13,887 bases of DNA from the NCBI GenBank assembly GCA_946478915.1, contig CAMLER010000054.1, positions 1 through 13,887 on the forward strand, read 5' to 3'. A model generated the notes under the pieces. That model did not search any database, was not told the origin of the DNA, and saw only the letters and a list, made by a program, of their open reading frames with translations. Positions 1-9,452 of this stretch are shown piece after piece. The translations under genes and the position numbers were made by a program. Origin of the DNA: an uncultured Chryseolinea sp. Lineage in GTDB: Bacteria; Bacteroidota; Bacteroidia; Cytophagales; Cyclobacteriaceae. The number at the start of each line of letters is the position of its first letter. Positions within the stretch are counted from its first letter, which is position 1.

Positions 1-428
1 TGAATCCCAAGAACAGACCTAACGCGCGTCTCTTTGAAAACAAATACAACTACGATCAAATGCTCGTGGAGAAAGACATAACCTTCTATTCCCATTGCGA
101 GCATCACTTTGTACCAATCTATGGCAAGGCGCACGTTGCTTATTTTTCGTCGGGTAAAGTCATAGGCTTATCCAAGATCAACCGGATCGTGCAGTATTTT
201 GCTAAGAGGCCTCAGGTGCAGGAACGACTTACGGTTCAGATCGGAAAAGAAATCGAAAGGGTTTTGCATACGCAGGACGTTGGAGTAGTAGTTGACGCCA
301 ATCATATGTGCGTCGCCTCACGGGGTGTTGGGGACACGAATAGCAAAACGGGAACGGCATATTTCACGGGCAAATTCAAAGATGAAAACATCAAACGCGA
401 ATTTCTCAACTACATTAATGCGAAGTGA
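1..428 (+). CDS. folE: GTP cyclohydrolase I, 3' part (5' end outside window)
   Basis: The reading frame is already open at base 3 and runs to TGA at 426-428, giving about 141 residues; the N-terminal part lies off the left edge. The product converts GTP to 7,8-dihydroneopterin triphosphate, the first step of folate/pterin synthesis, as a cytosolic homodecamer. The visible part is the catalytic core: SHCEHHF carries the zinc-ligand Cys and the His pair, GLSKINRIV and RPQVQERLT are family signatures, and HMCVASRGV holds the second zinc-ligand Cys. All key zinc residues are therefore present and the C-terminus is of normal length. The first ATG inside the window (base 60) is internal, because conserved family sequence (NPKNRPNARLFENKYNYDQ) precedes it in frame. 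Transcription ends at the strong terminator just downstream, so folE appears insulated from the aconitase gene. Confidence 0.96.
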   Translation, partial: NPKNRPNARLFENKYNYDQMLVEKDITFYSHCEHHFVPIYGKAHVAYFSSGKVIGLSKINRIVQYFAKRPQVQERLTVQIGKEIERVLHTQDVGVVVDANHMCVASRGVGDTNSKTGTAYFTGKFKDENIKREFLNYINAK

Positions 429-447
429 CCTTCTAACTAAAAAAGAT

Positions 448-483
448 AAATGGCTGATGGGCACACCGTCAGCCATTTTTTTT
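448..483 (+). terminator. Intrinsic terminator of folE
   Basis: A 10-bp perfect stem (aaatggctga at 448-457 with tcagccattt at 469-478) extends inward by a G-T wobble and two G-C pairs, leaving the loop gcaca. It is followed by eight T residues at 476-483. It starts 20 bp after the folE stop codon, as expected for a rho-independent terminator. Confidence 0.93.
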
Positions 484-580
484 GCCGTATAATTCGGTCA
501 GTTAAAAGCAAATGCATTTCCAGTGGTCGAAAAAGCCTGTTGTCCCTACCTATTTGCCGTGTTACAGCAGAAAAAAATTG

Positions 581-588
581 TACTTTTA
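581..588 (+). promoter_or_regulatory. Possible Bacteroidota -7 promoter element upstream of aconitase
   Basis: TACTTTTA matches the Bacteroidota -7 consensus TAnnTTTG at all but the last base and sits 21 bp before the aconitase ATG, downstream of the folE terminator. A TTTG at 553-556 could be the -33 element, but the gap of 24 bases is somewhat long. The position is right for the acn promoter; the sequence match is imperfect. Confidence 0.4.
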
Positions 589-609
589 CCTCTTCTAAAA
601 ACATAACCT

Positions 610-3132
610 ATGGTATTCGACTTAGACATGATCCAGGCTTTATACAGCAAAATGCCTTCGCGTATTGCTAAAGCCAGAAGTATTGTAAAGAAACCCCTGA
701 CGCTATCCGAAAAAATCCTTTATTCTCACTTAGACGCCAACCAGAAAGTTGAAAACTTTGGCAGGGGTAAATCATATGTTGATTTTGCACCTGACCGCGT
801 TGCCATGCAGGATGCGACAGCCCAGATGGCTCTTCTTCAATTCATGTCTGCAGGAAGACCCAAGGTTGCAGTTCCTTCAACGGTCCACTGCGATCACCTT
901 ATCGTGGCGAGGACTGGTGCAAAGGAGGATTTGAACATCGCTAACGATGAGAGTCGCGAAGTATTCGATTTCCTTTCGTCTGTTTCAAACAAATATGGTA
1001 TCGGATTCTGGAAGCCTGGCGCAGGGATCATTCACCAGGTCGTTCTGGAAAACTATGCATTCCCCGGAGGTATGATGATCGGTACCGATTCTCATACCGT
1101 GAACGCCGGCGGATTGGGAATGATCGCTATTGGTGTGGGCGGTGCAGACGCAGTTGACGTGATGTCGGGAATGGCGTGGGAGTTGAAGTTTCCAAAACTC
1201 ATCGGCATAAAACTCACCGGTCGACTGAATGGCTGGACTTCAGCAAAAGATGTTATCCTTAAGGTTGCGGGCATACTAACCGTTAAAGGTGGTACTGGAG
1301 CGATAGTAGAATATTTCGGCGAAGGAGCGGTGTCGATGAGCTGTACAGGTAAAGGTACGATTTGTAACATGGGAGCTGAAGTTGGGGCGACGACTTCAAC
1401 CTTCGGTTATGACGATTCCATGGAGCGCTACCTTATCGCTACTGGCCGCTCAGAAGTAGCGAGACTGGCAAACAATATCCGGGAGCACCTTGTGGGCGAT
1501 CCGGAAGTTTATCAGGAACCCGAAAAATATTTCGACCAGGTCGTGGAAATAAACCTTTCCGAACTTGAGCCACACCTCAACGGTCCGTTTACGCCGGATC
1601 TTGCTACCCCGATTTCAAAAATGAAAGAAGAAGCACAAAAGAACGGTTGGCCTACACACATCGAAGTCGGCTTGATCGGGTCGTGTACAAACTCTTCCTA
1701 CGAAGACATCTCCAGGGCAGCAAGTCTTGCGCGTCAGGTTTCCGACAAGGGGCTTAAGACGAAAGCAGAATTTACAATTACTCCAGGATCGGAACAGGTC
1801 CGTTATACAATTGAGCGGGACGGCTACATCGATACTTTTGAGAAGATCGGTGCAAAAGTATTTGCGAACGCCTGTGGTCCATGCATCGGTATGTGGAGCA
1901 GAGTTGGTGCTGAGAAAAAAGAAAAGAACACAATCGTTCACTCTTTTAACAGAAATTTCCAATCGCGTAATGATGGCAATCCCAATACTTTTGCATTCGT
2001 CGGTTCACCTGAATTGGTAACGGCACTGGCGATTGCCGGTAACCTGACCTTCAATCCCATCACTGATACACTTACTAATGAAACAGGCCAACAAGTAAAG
2101 CTCGATCCTCCTACCGGCGACGAACTTCCGGTCAAGGGATTTGATGTGAAAGATGCCGGGTTCGTTGCACCCGCACGGGATGGCAGCAAAGTAGAAGTCA
2201 AAGTCAATCCGGCATCGGATCGCCTTCAATTGCTGGAACCGTTCAAGGCGTGGGAAGGTACTGATCTAAAGGGATTACGTCTTCTCATCAAAGCAAAGGG
2301 AAAATGTACGACTGACCATATTTCCATGGCTGGCAAGTGGCTTAAGTATCGGGGTCACCTCGATAATATTTCCAACAACCTTCTCATAGGCGCCACAAAC
2401 TTCTTCAATGAAAGTATTAACAGTGTCAAGAACACGCTGACTGGTCAATATGATGAAGTTCCCAAAGTTCAGCGGTACTATAAATCACAAGGCATAGGAT
2501 CCATCGTAGTAGGTGACGAAAATTATGGAGAGGGATCCTCTCGCGAACACGCCGCTATGGAGCCGCGGCATTTGGGCGTACGTGTAATACTGGTAAAATC
2601 ATTTGCCCGCATTCACGAGACCAACCTGAAAAAACAAGGTATGCTTGCAGTAACTTTTTCGAATAAGGAGGATTACAATAAAATTCAGGAGAACGACACG
2701 ATCGACGTAATCGGGCTAACTGAATTTACCCCGGAAAAACCGCTTACTCTTGTCTTACATCACGCCGACGGGACAAGCGAAAGCATATCAGTGAACCATA
2801 CTTACAATAAAAATCAAATTGAATGGTTCAAGGCGGGTTCAGCACTTAACCTGATGGGTATAATCGCAGCGGAAACTACTAAGAAAGCTGCGCCAAAATC
2901 AAAGGTCTTAGCCAAAGCAAAGGCAGTTGCCCGGAAAATAGTGAAGAAGATTTTACCAAAAGCACTGACAAAAAAGAGTGCAAAGAAAACCGCGAAAAAG
3001 ACCAAAGCTGCATCTAAGAAAACCGCCGGAAAAGTCGCGAAGAAAGTTGCGCCTAAAAAGGTCGTTAAGAAAAATACCCTTAAAAAGGCTTCCGGAAAAA
3101 CGAGAGGTAAGCAGGTGAAGAGGAAGAGGTAA
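610..3132 (+). CDS. acn: Aconitate hydratase (mitochondrial type) with a lysine-rich C-terminal tail
   Basis: The product (840 residues) isomerises citrate to isocitrate through cis-aconitate in the TCA cycle, using a [4Fe-4S] cluster, and should be cytosolic. The family is clear from GTDSHT (158-163), the cluster cysteines C359 (in [10 protein letters not shown]) and C422/C425 (in [10 protein letters not shown]), and the swivel-domain active-site motif GEGSSREH (near 640-647). The start is supported by the usual family opening (MVFDLDMIQ, then MPSRIAKAR, then [10 protein letters not shown]). It has its own promoter-like element after the folE terminator. The oddity is length: aconitases of this type are about 755 residues, and the conserved body ends near AGSALNLMG (742-750). 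Residues 753-840 are an extra Lys/Ala-rich tail, annotated separately. Catalysis should be intact. I use the generic symbol acn because acnA/acnB naming in this phylum is inconsistent. Confidence 0.97.
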   Translation: MVFDLDMIQALYSKMPSRIAKARSIVKKPLTLSEKILYSHLDANQKVENFGRGKSYVDFAPDRVAMQDATAQMALLQFMSAGRPKVAVPSTVHCDHLIVARTGAKEDLNIANDESREVFDFLSSVSNKYGIGFWKPGAGIIHQVVLENYAFPGGMMIGTDSHTVNAGGLGMIAIGVGGADAVDVMSGMAWELKFPKLIGIKLTGRLNGWTSAKDVILKVAGILTVKGGTGAIVEYFGEGAVSMSCTGKGTICNMGAEVGATTSTFGYDDSMERYLIATGRSEVARLANNIREHLVGDPEVYQEPEKYFDQVVEINLSELEPHLNGPFTPDLATPISKMKEEAQKNGWPTHIEVGLIGSCTNSSYEDISRAASLARQVSDKGLKTKAEFTITPGSEQVRYTIERDGYIDTFEKIGAKVFANACGPCIGMWSRVGAEKKEKNTIVHSFNRNFQSRNDGNPNTFAFVGSPELVTALAIAGNLTFNPITDTLTNETGQQVKLDPPTGDELPVKGFDVKDAGFVAPARDGSKVEVKVNPASDRLQLLEPFKAWEGTDLKGLRLLIKAKGKCTTDHISMAGKWLKYRGHLDNISNNLLIGATNFFNESINSVKNTLTGQYDEVPKVQRYYKSQGIGSIVVGDENYGEGSSREHAAMEPRHLGVRVILVKSFARIHETNLKKQGMLAVTFSNKEDYNKIQENDTIDVIGLTEFTPEKPLTLVLHHADGTSESISVNHTYNKNQIEWFKAGSALNLMGIIAAETTKKAAPKSKVLAKAKAVARKIVKKILPKALTKKSAKKTAKKTKAASKKTAGKVAKKVAPKKVVKKNTLKKASGKTRGKQVKRKR
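2866..3129 (+). other. Histone H1-like basic tail fused to aconitase
   Basis: Codons 753-840 of the aconitase frame encode 88 residues with 32 Lys, 4 Arg and 17 Ala, and a single acidic residue (Glu755, near the junction). Short blocks such as [17 protein letters not shown] resemble eukaryotic H1 C-termini, chlamydial Hc1/Hc2 and the tail of mycobacterial HupB. The frame continues from the enzyme without a break and uses both AAA and AAG codons, so it is not a simple DNA repeat or an obvious frameshift product. Such segments are normally disordered and bind nucleic acid or other polyanions. Binding by this protein is inference. Confidence 0.85.
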
Positions 3133-3157
3133 GTTGTAAGTAGTAAGTGGTAAGTGG
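3130..3157 (+). repeat. Four tandem heptamers TAAGTNG starting at the aconitase stop
   Basis: TAAGTTG, TAAGTAG, TAAGTGG and TAAGTGG follow each other without gaps. The first TAA is the aconitase stop codon itself. Because the period is 7, successive TAA triplets fall in all three frames, so the array also stops any frame. Confidence 0.85.
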
Positions 3158-3177
3158 TTATCGGAAGCTTCTGAATG

Positions 3178-3211
3178 TGAACGTGAAGTCGTAAAGATGA
3201 CTTCACGTTCA
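3178..3211 (+). terminator. 13-bp perfect hairpin after aconitase, possible terminator
   Basis: tgaacgtgaagtc (3178-3190) pairs perfectly with gacttcacgttca (3199-3211) around the 8-base loop gtaaagat. No real T-tract follows (atattta), so it may be a weak terminator, an mRNA 3'-stabilising stem or a protein site. It lies 46 bp after the aconitase stop codon. Confidence 0.55.
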
Positions 3212-3245
3212 ATATTTACGTATATCCTTAAATCGAATCCGTGCA

Positions 3246-3269
3246 CCAATCTTCCAATCTTCTAATTCC
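3246..3269 (+). repeat. Octamer tandem repeat abutting the phosphodiesterase start codon
   Basis: CCAATCTT occurs twice in tandem (3246-3261) and is followed by a degenerate third unit CTAATTCC (3262-3269). The next base is the A of the ATG at 3270. The array therefore occupies the place where a ribosome binding site would be, and no Shine-Dalgarno sequence is visible there. Confidence 0.7.
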
Positions 3270-4505
3270 ATGAAGGGTGTTTCTTTCCTGCTCATCGGCC
3301 TTTTCATTTCCGGCTTATCCTGGGGTCAGTCGAGCGAAACACCCTATGTAGTACTGGTCTCGTTCGATGGCTTTCGCTATGACTATGCGGAAAAATATGA
3401 CGCACCCAATTTCAAGGCGTTGATGCGCGAAGGAGCGAAAGCTGAAGCGCTCATTCCCACTTTTCCCAGCAAAACTTTTCCAAACCATTATAGCATAGTC
3501 ACAGGGTTGTATCCGGGCAACCACGGACTTGTGGACAATTCCTTTTATGACCCTGACAGAAATGAATACTATGAAATGAAAAATCGGAAACGGGTTACCG
3601 ATCCATATTATTATCGTGGAGTACCTATCTGGACATTAGCCCGTCAGCATGGTATTAAGTCGGCATCAATGTTTTGGATAGGCTCAGAGTTAACGCATTC
3701 CGACCTACGACCCGATTATCATTTCGATTATGACGAATCGGTTACTGACACCTTTCGCATCCGACAAGTTATGGCATGGTTGAAACTTCCTGAACGCGAG
3801 CGACCTCATTTCATTACGCTATACTTCTCTTATCCCGACCACGAGGGTCATTTGTACGGACCATCATCTGAAGAAACCCGACGGGCAGTGTCAAGAGCCG
3901 ATCAAAATCTGGGGATTCTCATGAAAAGTCTCAAAGAAACTAAATTGCCGATCAATCTGATCGTAGTTTCCGATCATGGTATGGAAGAATTAAGGACGAT
4001 ACCCGAGTCCTATATTTTTCTGGATGAGATCATGAATCGAAACGATACAACGGTACGGGTAGCTAACTCAGGAACTCAGGCCCATCTATACCTTTCACAA
4101 AAAACTAACCTTGATTCACTCTACCGTGGTCTTAAGAAAGGTGAAGGAAGATATTCTGTTAGTCGCCAACAGGATTTTCCAGAACACTGGCACTATAAAA
4201 CGCCCCGCGCCGGGGATCTGCTCATCACCGCTGCCCGTGGTTTATATCTTATTGACCAACCTCGCCACAAATTTCTTCCACGCTCCGGAGAATCAATCGG
4301 CGTCCATGGATATGACCCAAATGTTGTTAAAAATATGAGGGGCATTTTTTACGCAACCGGTCCCCAGATAAAGAAAAGGACTACGATTCCCGCATTTGAA
4401 AACATTCACATCTACCCATTTATCTCAACTATCCTCGGGTTGCCATTACCAGAAATTGATGGCAAGCTTGATGTCCTCAAGCCGATCCTTTTGGACAACC
4501 GTTGA
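3270..4505 (+). CDS. Secreted type I phosphodiesterase / nucleotide pyrophosphatase (NPP family)
   Basis: This 411-residue protein belongs to the alkaline-phosphatase superfamily, ENPP-like branch, which hydrolyses phosphodiester or pyrophosphate bonds using two zinc ions and a threonine nucleophile. The metal and catalytic residues are all visible: D33 in SFDGFR, T69 in FPSKTFPNHYS (nucleophile), D190 and H194 in YPDHEGH, D235-H236 in VSDHGM, and H346 in VHGYD. Length is normal for bacterial members. Residues 1 to about 20 form a signal peptide (K2, a hydrophobic core, then SWGQ), so it acts in the periplasm or outside the cell. Nucleotide-type substrates are likely from the family, but the exact substrate cannot be read from sequence. 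The gene lies 137 bp after aconitase, separated by a hairpin, and no clear promoter is visible. Confidence 0.93.
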   Translation: MKGVSFLLIGLFISGLSWGQSSETPYVVLVSFDGFRYDYAEKYDAPNFKALMREGAKAEALIPTFPSKTFPNHYSIVTGLYPGNHGLVDNSFYDPDRNEYYEMKNRKRVTDPYYYRGVPIWTLARQHGIKSASMFWIGSELTHSDLRPDYHFDYDESVTDTFRIRQVMAWLKLPERERPHFITLYFSYPDHEGHLYGPSSEETRRAVSRADQNLGILMKSLKETKLPINLIVVSDHGMEELRTIPESYIFLDEIMNRNDTTVRVANSGTQAHLYLSQKTNLDSLYRGLKKGEGRYSVSRQQDFPEHWHYKTPRAGDLLITAARGLYLIDQPRHKFLPRSGESIGVHGYDPNVVKNMRGIFYATGPQIKKRTTIPAFENIHIYPFISTILGLPLPEIDGKLDVLKPILLDNR

Positions 4506-5019
4506 TCCGCAACAAGTGAAAAGTAATTCCATCCAATTATGCCTTCGCAGAGTGGCGTGAGACAGCACAAACATTTTCATAACGCTGATTAGCCGAAGGA
4601 TCAGGCCACGTTTCGATGTAATATTTATCGGATTACAAAAGAATTTTAAAAAACTAAATGTTGATACAACTTTCAGAAAACTTCGCTTGTAGGAATAATT
4701 AAAACAAGGAATAATTTAATAGAAGGCAATTCATCAAATTGACCTCCTTTCCCAAAGGAAGCGTGAAACAGTCGGTCGCGGCAGCTAATACACATACGGG
4801 ACAAAGGAAAATGGTGGCGAGAGTTGCACTGGCAGCGGAGACTAATGGTACGGCATCAAAACCAGGAAAACTGTGACGTAATATTTAACGAAAGAAGCAG
4901 GGGTAATTGTGGCAGACTGGAGAAGAATATCAGAAAAAAAAGAGGTTAATTCAATCCTTGATTTTACATCGTTAATGCCTTGGTCAAAAAAATTGAGAAC
5001 TCATCGGCCAGGATTTTTT
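4506..5019. other. Long intergenic region upstream of the hybrid kinase
   Basis: No convincing gene is seen here. The left half is A+T-rich and contains a 10-bp direct repeat (aggaataatt at 4691-4700 and 4707-4716). A small hairpin, TCCTTT-ccc-AAAGGA, lies at 4745-4759. The right half (about 4760-4880) is noticeably richer in G and C and contains one 21-codon ORF (4811-4876). I found no perfect TAnnTTTG element on the + strand. The tail (from 4909) is an in-frame, open extension of the kinase ORF from a GTG codon and could be coding if that start were used. Confidence 0.6.
4811..4876 (+). CDS. Possible 21-residue leader peptide or chance small ORF
   Basis: ATG at 4811 is preceded by acaaaggaaa, giving an AAAGGA-like ribosome binding site at workable spacing. 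The frame ends at TGA 4874-4876. The peptide (MVARVALAAETNGTASKPGKL) has no membrane segment or attenuator-like run of one amino acid and I recognise no relative. It lies in the G+C-richer half of the long leader of the hybrid kinase. It is listed because the start context is better than usual for this organism. Chance is quite possible. Confidence 0.2.
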   Translation: MVARVALAAETNGTASKPGKL

Positions 5020-8000
5020 ATGCATTACATCTTGAAGTTCATGCGAGGATCGGCAGCATTTATAGGTTTACCATGCAGCCGAAACGCCGGTCGGCTTTTC
5101 GGTATGATTGTTTCACTTATCCTGGTTTTAAACCCTCTTCTGGCGCAACAGAAAAACCTAAAATTCGAGCATATCGGAATTCGTGAAGGGCTGTCACACA
5201 GCAATGTGAAAGGAATTCTGCAAGATAGAAATGGCTTCATGTGGTTTGCATCACATGATGGCCTGAACAAATACGACGGCTACAAATTCACCGTTTATAA
5301 AAGCAAAGCAGATGATCCTTTCAGTCTCAGCCATAACAACCTGTGGCGAATCATCGAGGACAGAAATGGAAATATCTGGATCGCGACATGGGGGGGCGGG
5401 CTGAACATGTTTGACCCGGACACTGAAAAATTCACACGCTACCGGTTCGACCCAACAAATCCGAATACAATTTCCGATGATTTTGTCTATTGCCTGCTCG
5501 AGGATCATGAGGGTAAAATATGGGTTGGTACAAATAACGGCGGTTTGAATTTGCTGAATCCCGAGACAAAGAATATTACCCGCTACCAATTCACTAGAAA
5601 AGATCCAGACGGTATCAGCGACAATGAGATTCGTGATATATATGAAGATCCTGAGCACAATATCTGGATCGCAACCGGAAGCGGGGGCCTGAATTTGTTT
5701 GACAGAAAGAATAACAAATTCAAGGCATTTAAACATGATCCCACAAATGCAGCATCGATTGCCAGCAATAGTGTACGGACCATTACGCGAGATTCAAAAG
5801 AGAGAATGTGGGTTGGAACCTATGGAGCCGGATTCGACCTTTTTAATCCTGCAACAGAAACTTTCGAACATTTTAAACACGATCCCAAAAACAGTAACAG
5901 CCTTTCACATAATGCAGTGCAATTTATGAGAGAAGGTCCCCATGGCAGGTTGTGGATCGGTACCGAAAATGGCGGACTTACAATCTTCGATGCATCAAAG
6001 AACGAATTTACCCGCTACCGTCACGACGATATAGATCGGGGCAGTATCAGCGACAACTCAATCTATATTTTATTCAAGGACAATATCGGGAACATGTGGA
6101 TCGGCACGTTTAACGATGGTCTCAATTTTGTGAACACCGACAAGAAGTTTACCCACTACCGTCACAACTCCTCCCCTAACAGTCTCAGCAATAATCTGGT
6201 ATTGTCAATCTATGAAGATAGCCGCGACAACCTCTGGATTGGTACTGATGGTGGCGGACTCAATAAGCTTGATCGAAAAACATCAACATTTACGCATTAC
6301 AAACATCAACAGGATAACGTTAATTCGATATGTGGAAATCATGTGTTAACAGTTACTGAAGATAGTCGCAATAATATTTGGGTAGGTACATGGGGAAATG
6401 GACTAACGATATTCAATCCTAAAAAAAACACCTACAAACATTTCAGACAAACAAATGACAACAATGGTTTGGGCAGCAATAACGTTTGGAATATATTCGA
6501 GGATAGTGAAAAACTGGTTTGGATAGGAACATACGGCGGAGGCGTACATTCATACGATCCGGCTACTGGCAAATTTACAAATTATTCATCCATCGCAGAT
6601 GATCCGGAAAGTCTAAGCCTTAATAACGTTTATTACATCACTGAGGACAATCGGGGGTACATTTGGATTGCAACTGATGGCGGCGGTATCAACAGGTTTG
6701 ACAAAAAGACGAAGAAATTCAAAAGATATATTCACAATCAATCTGCAAACAGTCTTAGCCATAACCGGGTGATTAGCATACAAAGAGCAAAGGATGGAAA
6801 TCTCTGGATCTGTACAAACCAGGGTCTGAACCACCTTGACGTCACACGCGAAGTTTTTACAGCATATGGAGTAAAGGATGGCCTTCCCGCAGACGCAATA
6901 CTTGGGATCTTACAAGATGACGAAGGAAAGTTGTGGATCAGTTCCAGCAAGGGCGTGACCAAATTCGATCCGGTTACAAAATGGGTTCAAAATTTTACAA
7001 CTGCAGATGGATTGCAGGGCGGCGATCTCAGCCAGGCTTTTTGCAAAAGCAGATCTGGCGCTATGTACTTTGGTGGCAAGGGCGGCTTCAGTGAATTCTA
7101 TCCCGACAGGGTGAAAACACTGCCTTATGAACCACCACTGGTGCTCACTGGCTTTGATATCTTTAACAAGCCAGCCTTTACTTCTTCCGACCCGTCGATA
7201 AAATCTGTCCTTGAAAAACCAATTTATCATACAAAGGAAGTCACGCTTTCGCACGAGCATTCGGTATTCTCCATTCAGTTCGCTTCTCTTAACTACACAC
7301 GTCCGGAGCAGCGACGGTATGCTTATTTGTTGGAGGGATTCGACAAGGATTGGAACCTTCTGAGCGAATCGCATTCAGCAACATACACCAACCTGGACCC
7401 CGGAGACTATTCGTTCAAAGTCAAAGGTTTAAACAGTGAGGGCTCATGGTCATCCCAGATAGCCGAGCTGAAGATTACGATCGTACCACCATTTTGGAAG
7501 ACCTGGTGGTTCCAGTTGTTGATTGTCTCTTTGGTGGTGGGAAGCGCTGTTTATTTTGTGAAGGTTAGACTTTACCTAATTGAAAAGCAAAGAGCAGAGC
7601 TCGAACTTCAGGTTAAGCTACGCACCGAAGAAGTGATGCGTCAAAAAGAGCGTCTCGAGGTACAGGCCCAGGACGTTCAGTTGCTTAACGAGCAATTACA
7701 GGCACAAACGGAATTCCTGCAATCGGTCAACGCGGAGTTGGAAAAGCAAAAAGAAGAAGCGGAGAATGCCAGACAGGATGCGGAACGTGCCAATCAGGCA
7801 AAAAGCACATTCCTGGCTACCATGAGCCACGAAATCCGTACACCAATGAACGGCGTAATTGGAATGGCTTCTCTCCTCAACGAAACCAATCTTACCCCCG
7901 AGCAAGCAGAGTATGCGGAGACTATCCGCAGTTCCGGTGAAAGTCTGCTTTCTATCATCAATGATATTCTGGACTTCTCCAAAATAGAATCGGGCAAAAT

Positions 8001-9348
8001 GGAACTGGACCATCAGAATCTCGATCTCCGTTTATGTATTGAAGAAGTATTGGATCTTTTTGCCGCAAAAGCGGCTTCAACCGGCCTCGACCTGCTGTAT
8101 CAAATTGATCATGACGTTCCAACAATGATCGTAGGAGATGCGCTTCGAATAAAGCAGGTACTCATGAACCTGGTGGGCAATGCTATCAAGTTTACGAAAG
8201 AAGGTGAAATATTTGTCGGCGTCGAAGTCAGGAATAATAAAGAGGATGACTATGAATTAGCATTTACCATTCGAGACACGGGTATTGGTATAGAGCAAGA
8301 CAAGATAGAGCGATTATTCAAGGCTTTCTCGCAAGTAGATTCTTCAACAACGCGTAAATACGGAGGCACTGGTCTCGGCCTTATTATTTGCGAGAAGCTT
8401 GTCGGTTTAATGGGAGGAAGCATTGATGTCGAAAGTGCACCAGGAATTGGTACTACATTTACCTTCACTATTCGAACTACGGCGAGTCGCAGTTCGTTTC
8501 TCAACTATATCCACATTAACAATGATGGCCTTCACGGCAAGAAGATACTGGTGGTTGACGATAACAAGACCAACCGGGATATACTACATACACAACTAGT
8601 TCAGTGGAAATTTCAACCTACTGTGGTAAGTTCCGCAGAGGATGCTCTCAAGTCCCTTGAAAGTGAAAACGACTTCGAACTTGTAATCACAGACATGCAA
8701 ATGCCGGGTACCGATGGCGTTGGACTTGCACAAACGATTCGAAAGAACCATCCAACACTTCCTATTATTCTTTTAAGTTCAATAGGTAATGAACAGAAGA
8801 AACAGTTTGAACACCTGTTTTCGCAGATATTGACGAAGCCAGTAAAACAAAAGGTTTTATCCAAAGCTATTATATCGCATTTAAGGAAGGCAAGCAAGTC
8901 AAACCTGCGAACAGAGTCTTTCTCCAATAAATCATCCGAGGAAGTTGCAGTTCAGATTCCGTTAAGGATACTAATCGCAGAGGATAACCCAGTTAATCAA
9001 ACCCTGGCCGTAAGGACGTTGCAGAAATTAGGGTATGAAACTTCCGTGGCTGAAAACGGCGTTATCGCGTTACAGCAATTACAGCAATCTTCTTACGACA
9101 TGATATTGATGGACGTGCAAATGCCGGAAATGGATGGTTTAGAGGCAACCAGGCTTATACGACAGAACCCCAACCTCCAACCTGTCATTATCGCAATGAC
9201 TGCGAATGCCATGAAAGAAGACAAGGAAGCATGTTTGCAAGCCGGTATGGACGATTATATCAGCAAACCCATCCGGATGGAACAGCTGGTTCAGACCTTG
9301 TCAAAATGGTCCCAGTTTATTCAAAATAGAAAAAAGCAAGTCTCTTAA
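5020..9348 (+). CDS. Hybrid two-component sensor kinase: double propeller, Y_Y_Y, HisKA, HATPase, two receivers
   Basis: Membrane sensor of 1442 residues from ATG 5020. Order: signal peptide (to about 43); 14 Reg_prop-type repeats, probably two seven-bladed propellers in the periplasm; a Y_Y_Y domain (about 742-825); one membrane span (about 826-847); coiled coil (about 850-925); HisKA with H937 in [11 protein letters not shown]; HATPase with N1050/N1054, DTGIGI (1086-1091) and GGTGLGL (1115-1121); receiver 1 (D1180/D1181, D1225, S1253, K1273); receiver 2 (E1321/D1322, D1365, T1394, K1416). All catalytic residues are present. No AraC-type domain follows, so output probably goes through a phosphorelay to an unlinked HPt or regulator. 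Start choice: GTG 4909 would give 1479 residues with an implausibly long N-terminus before the signal peptide; ATG 5020 has AGGA seven bases upstream; ATG 5041 also gives a good signal peptide. The ligand is unknown. Confidence 0.93.
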   Translation: MHYILKFMRGSAAFIGLPCSRNAGRLFGMIVSLILVLNPLLAQQKNLKFEHIGIREGLSHSNVKGILQDRNGFMWFASHDGLNKYDGYKFTVYKSKADDPFSLSHNNLWRIIEDRNGNIWIATWGGGLNMFDPDTEKFTRYRFDPTNPNTISDDFVYCLLEDHEGKIWVGTNNGGLNLLNPETKNITRYQFTRKDPDGISDNEIRDIYEDPEHNIWIATGSGGLNLFDRKNNKFKAFKHDPTNAASIASNSVRTITRDSKERMWVGTYGAGFDLFNPATETFEHFKHDPKNSNSLSHNAVQFMREGPHGRLWIGTENGGLTIFDASKNEFTRYRHDDIDRGSISDNSIYILFKDNIGNMWIGTFNDGLNFVNTDKKFTHYRHNSSPNSLSNNLVLSIYEDSRDNLWIGTDGGGLNKLDRKTSTFTHYKHQQDNVNSICGNHVLTVTEDSRNNIWVGTWGNGLTIFNPKKNTYKHFRQTNDNNGLGSNNVWNIFEDSEKLVWIGTYGGGVHSYDPATGKFTNYSSIADDPESLSLNNVYYITEDNRGYIWIATDGGGINRFDKKTKKFKRYIHNQSANSLSHNRVISIQRAKDGNLWICTNQGLNHLDVTREVFTAYGVKDGLPADAILGILQDDEGKLWISSSKGVTKFDPVTKWVQNFTTADGLQGGDLSQAFCKSRSGAMYFGGKGGFSEFYPDRVKTLPYEPPLVLTGFDIFNKPAFTSSDPSIKSVLEKPIYHTKEVTLSHEHSVFSIQFASLNYTRPEQRRYAYLLEGFDKDWNLLSESHSATYTNLDPGDYSFKVKGLNSEGSWSSQIAELKITIVPPFWKTWWFQLLIVSLVVGSAVYFVKVRLYLIEKQRAELELQVKLRTEEVMRQKERLEVQAQDVQLLNEQLQAQTEFLQSVNAELEKQKEEAENARQDAERANQAKSTFLATMSHEIRTPMNGVIGMASLLNETNLTPEQAEYAETIRSSGESLLSIINDILDFSKIESGKMELDHQNLDLRLCIEEVLDLFAAKAASTGLDLLYQIDHDVPTMIVGDALRIKQVLMNLVGNAIKFTKEGEIFVGVEVRNNKEDDYELAFTIRDTGIGIEQDKIERLFKAFSQVDSSTTRKYGGTGLGLIICEKLVGLMGGSIDVESAPGIGTTFTFTIRTTASRSSFLNYIHINNDGLHGKKILVVDDNKTNRDILHTQLVQWKFQPTVVSSAEDALKSLESENDFELVITDMQMPGTDGVGLAQTIRKNHPTLPIILLSSIGNEQKKQFEHLFSQILTKPVKQKVLSKAIISHLRKASKSNLRTESFSNKSSEEVAVQIPLRILIAEDNPVNQTLAVRTLQKLGYETSVAENGVIALQQLQQSSYDMILMDVQMPEMDGLEATRLIRQNPNLQPVIIAMTANAMKEDKEACLQAGMDDYISKPIRMEQLVQTLSKWSQFIQNRKKQVS
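5170..7092 (+). repeat. Fourteen coding repeats of about 48 codons (Reg_prop propeller blades)
   Basis: Within the hybrid kinase, a unit of the type G-x-[IL]-W-[IV]-[GA]-T-x-x-G-G-L-x-x-[FL]-[DN] recurs. Its Trp residues lie at 75, 120, 168, 216, 264, 312, 360, 406, 454, 501, 549, 596 and 639 (numbered from ATG 5020), and a last unit has the divergent core YFGGKGG. Spacing is 43-48 residues, most often exactly 48. Fourteen blades match the two seven-bladed propellers known for this sensor class. Confidence 0.85.
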
Positions 9349-9452
9349 GTAGAAAGCTTAACGAAGAACGTTGTGTGCTTATCGGTCAACGGTCATTTTC
9401 CAAACCAAACTTGATTATCGCAGCAAACCTTTTATCATACAAGATAAAGTAA

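Noticed and set aside
2814..3249. Two overlapping minus-strand ORFs (98 and 132 codons) opposite the aconitase tail
   Set aside because: They are the antisense of a Lys-codon-rich stretch: AAA/AAG reads as TTT/CTT, giving Phe/Leu-rich frames without stops. No independent evidence of coding.
4909..5019. GTG 4909 as the start of the hybrid kinase
   Set aside because: It has AGGGG just upstream, but would put about 65 residues before the hydrophobic core of the signal peptide. ATG 5020 or 5041 gives a more normal export signal. Kept as an alternative.
6910..7374. 154-codon minus-strand ORF inside the hybrid kinase
   Set aside because: It is fully contained in the Reg_prop/Y_Y_Y coding region, whose + strand frame is unambiguous.
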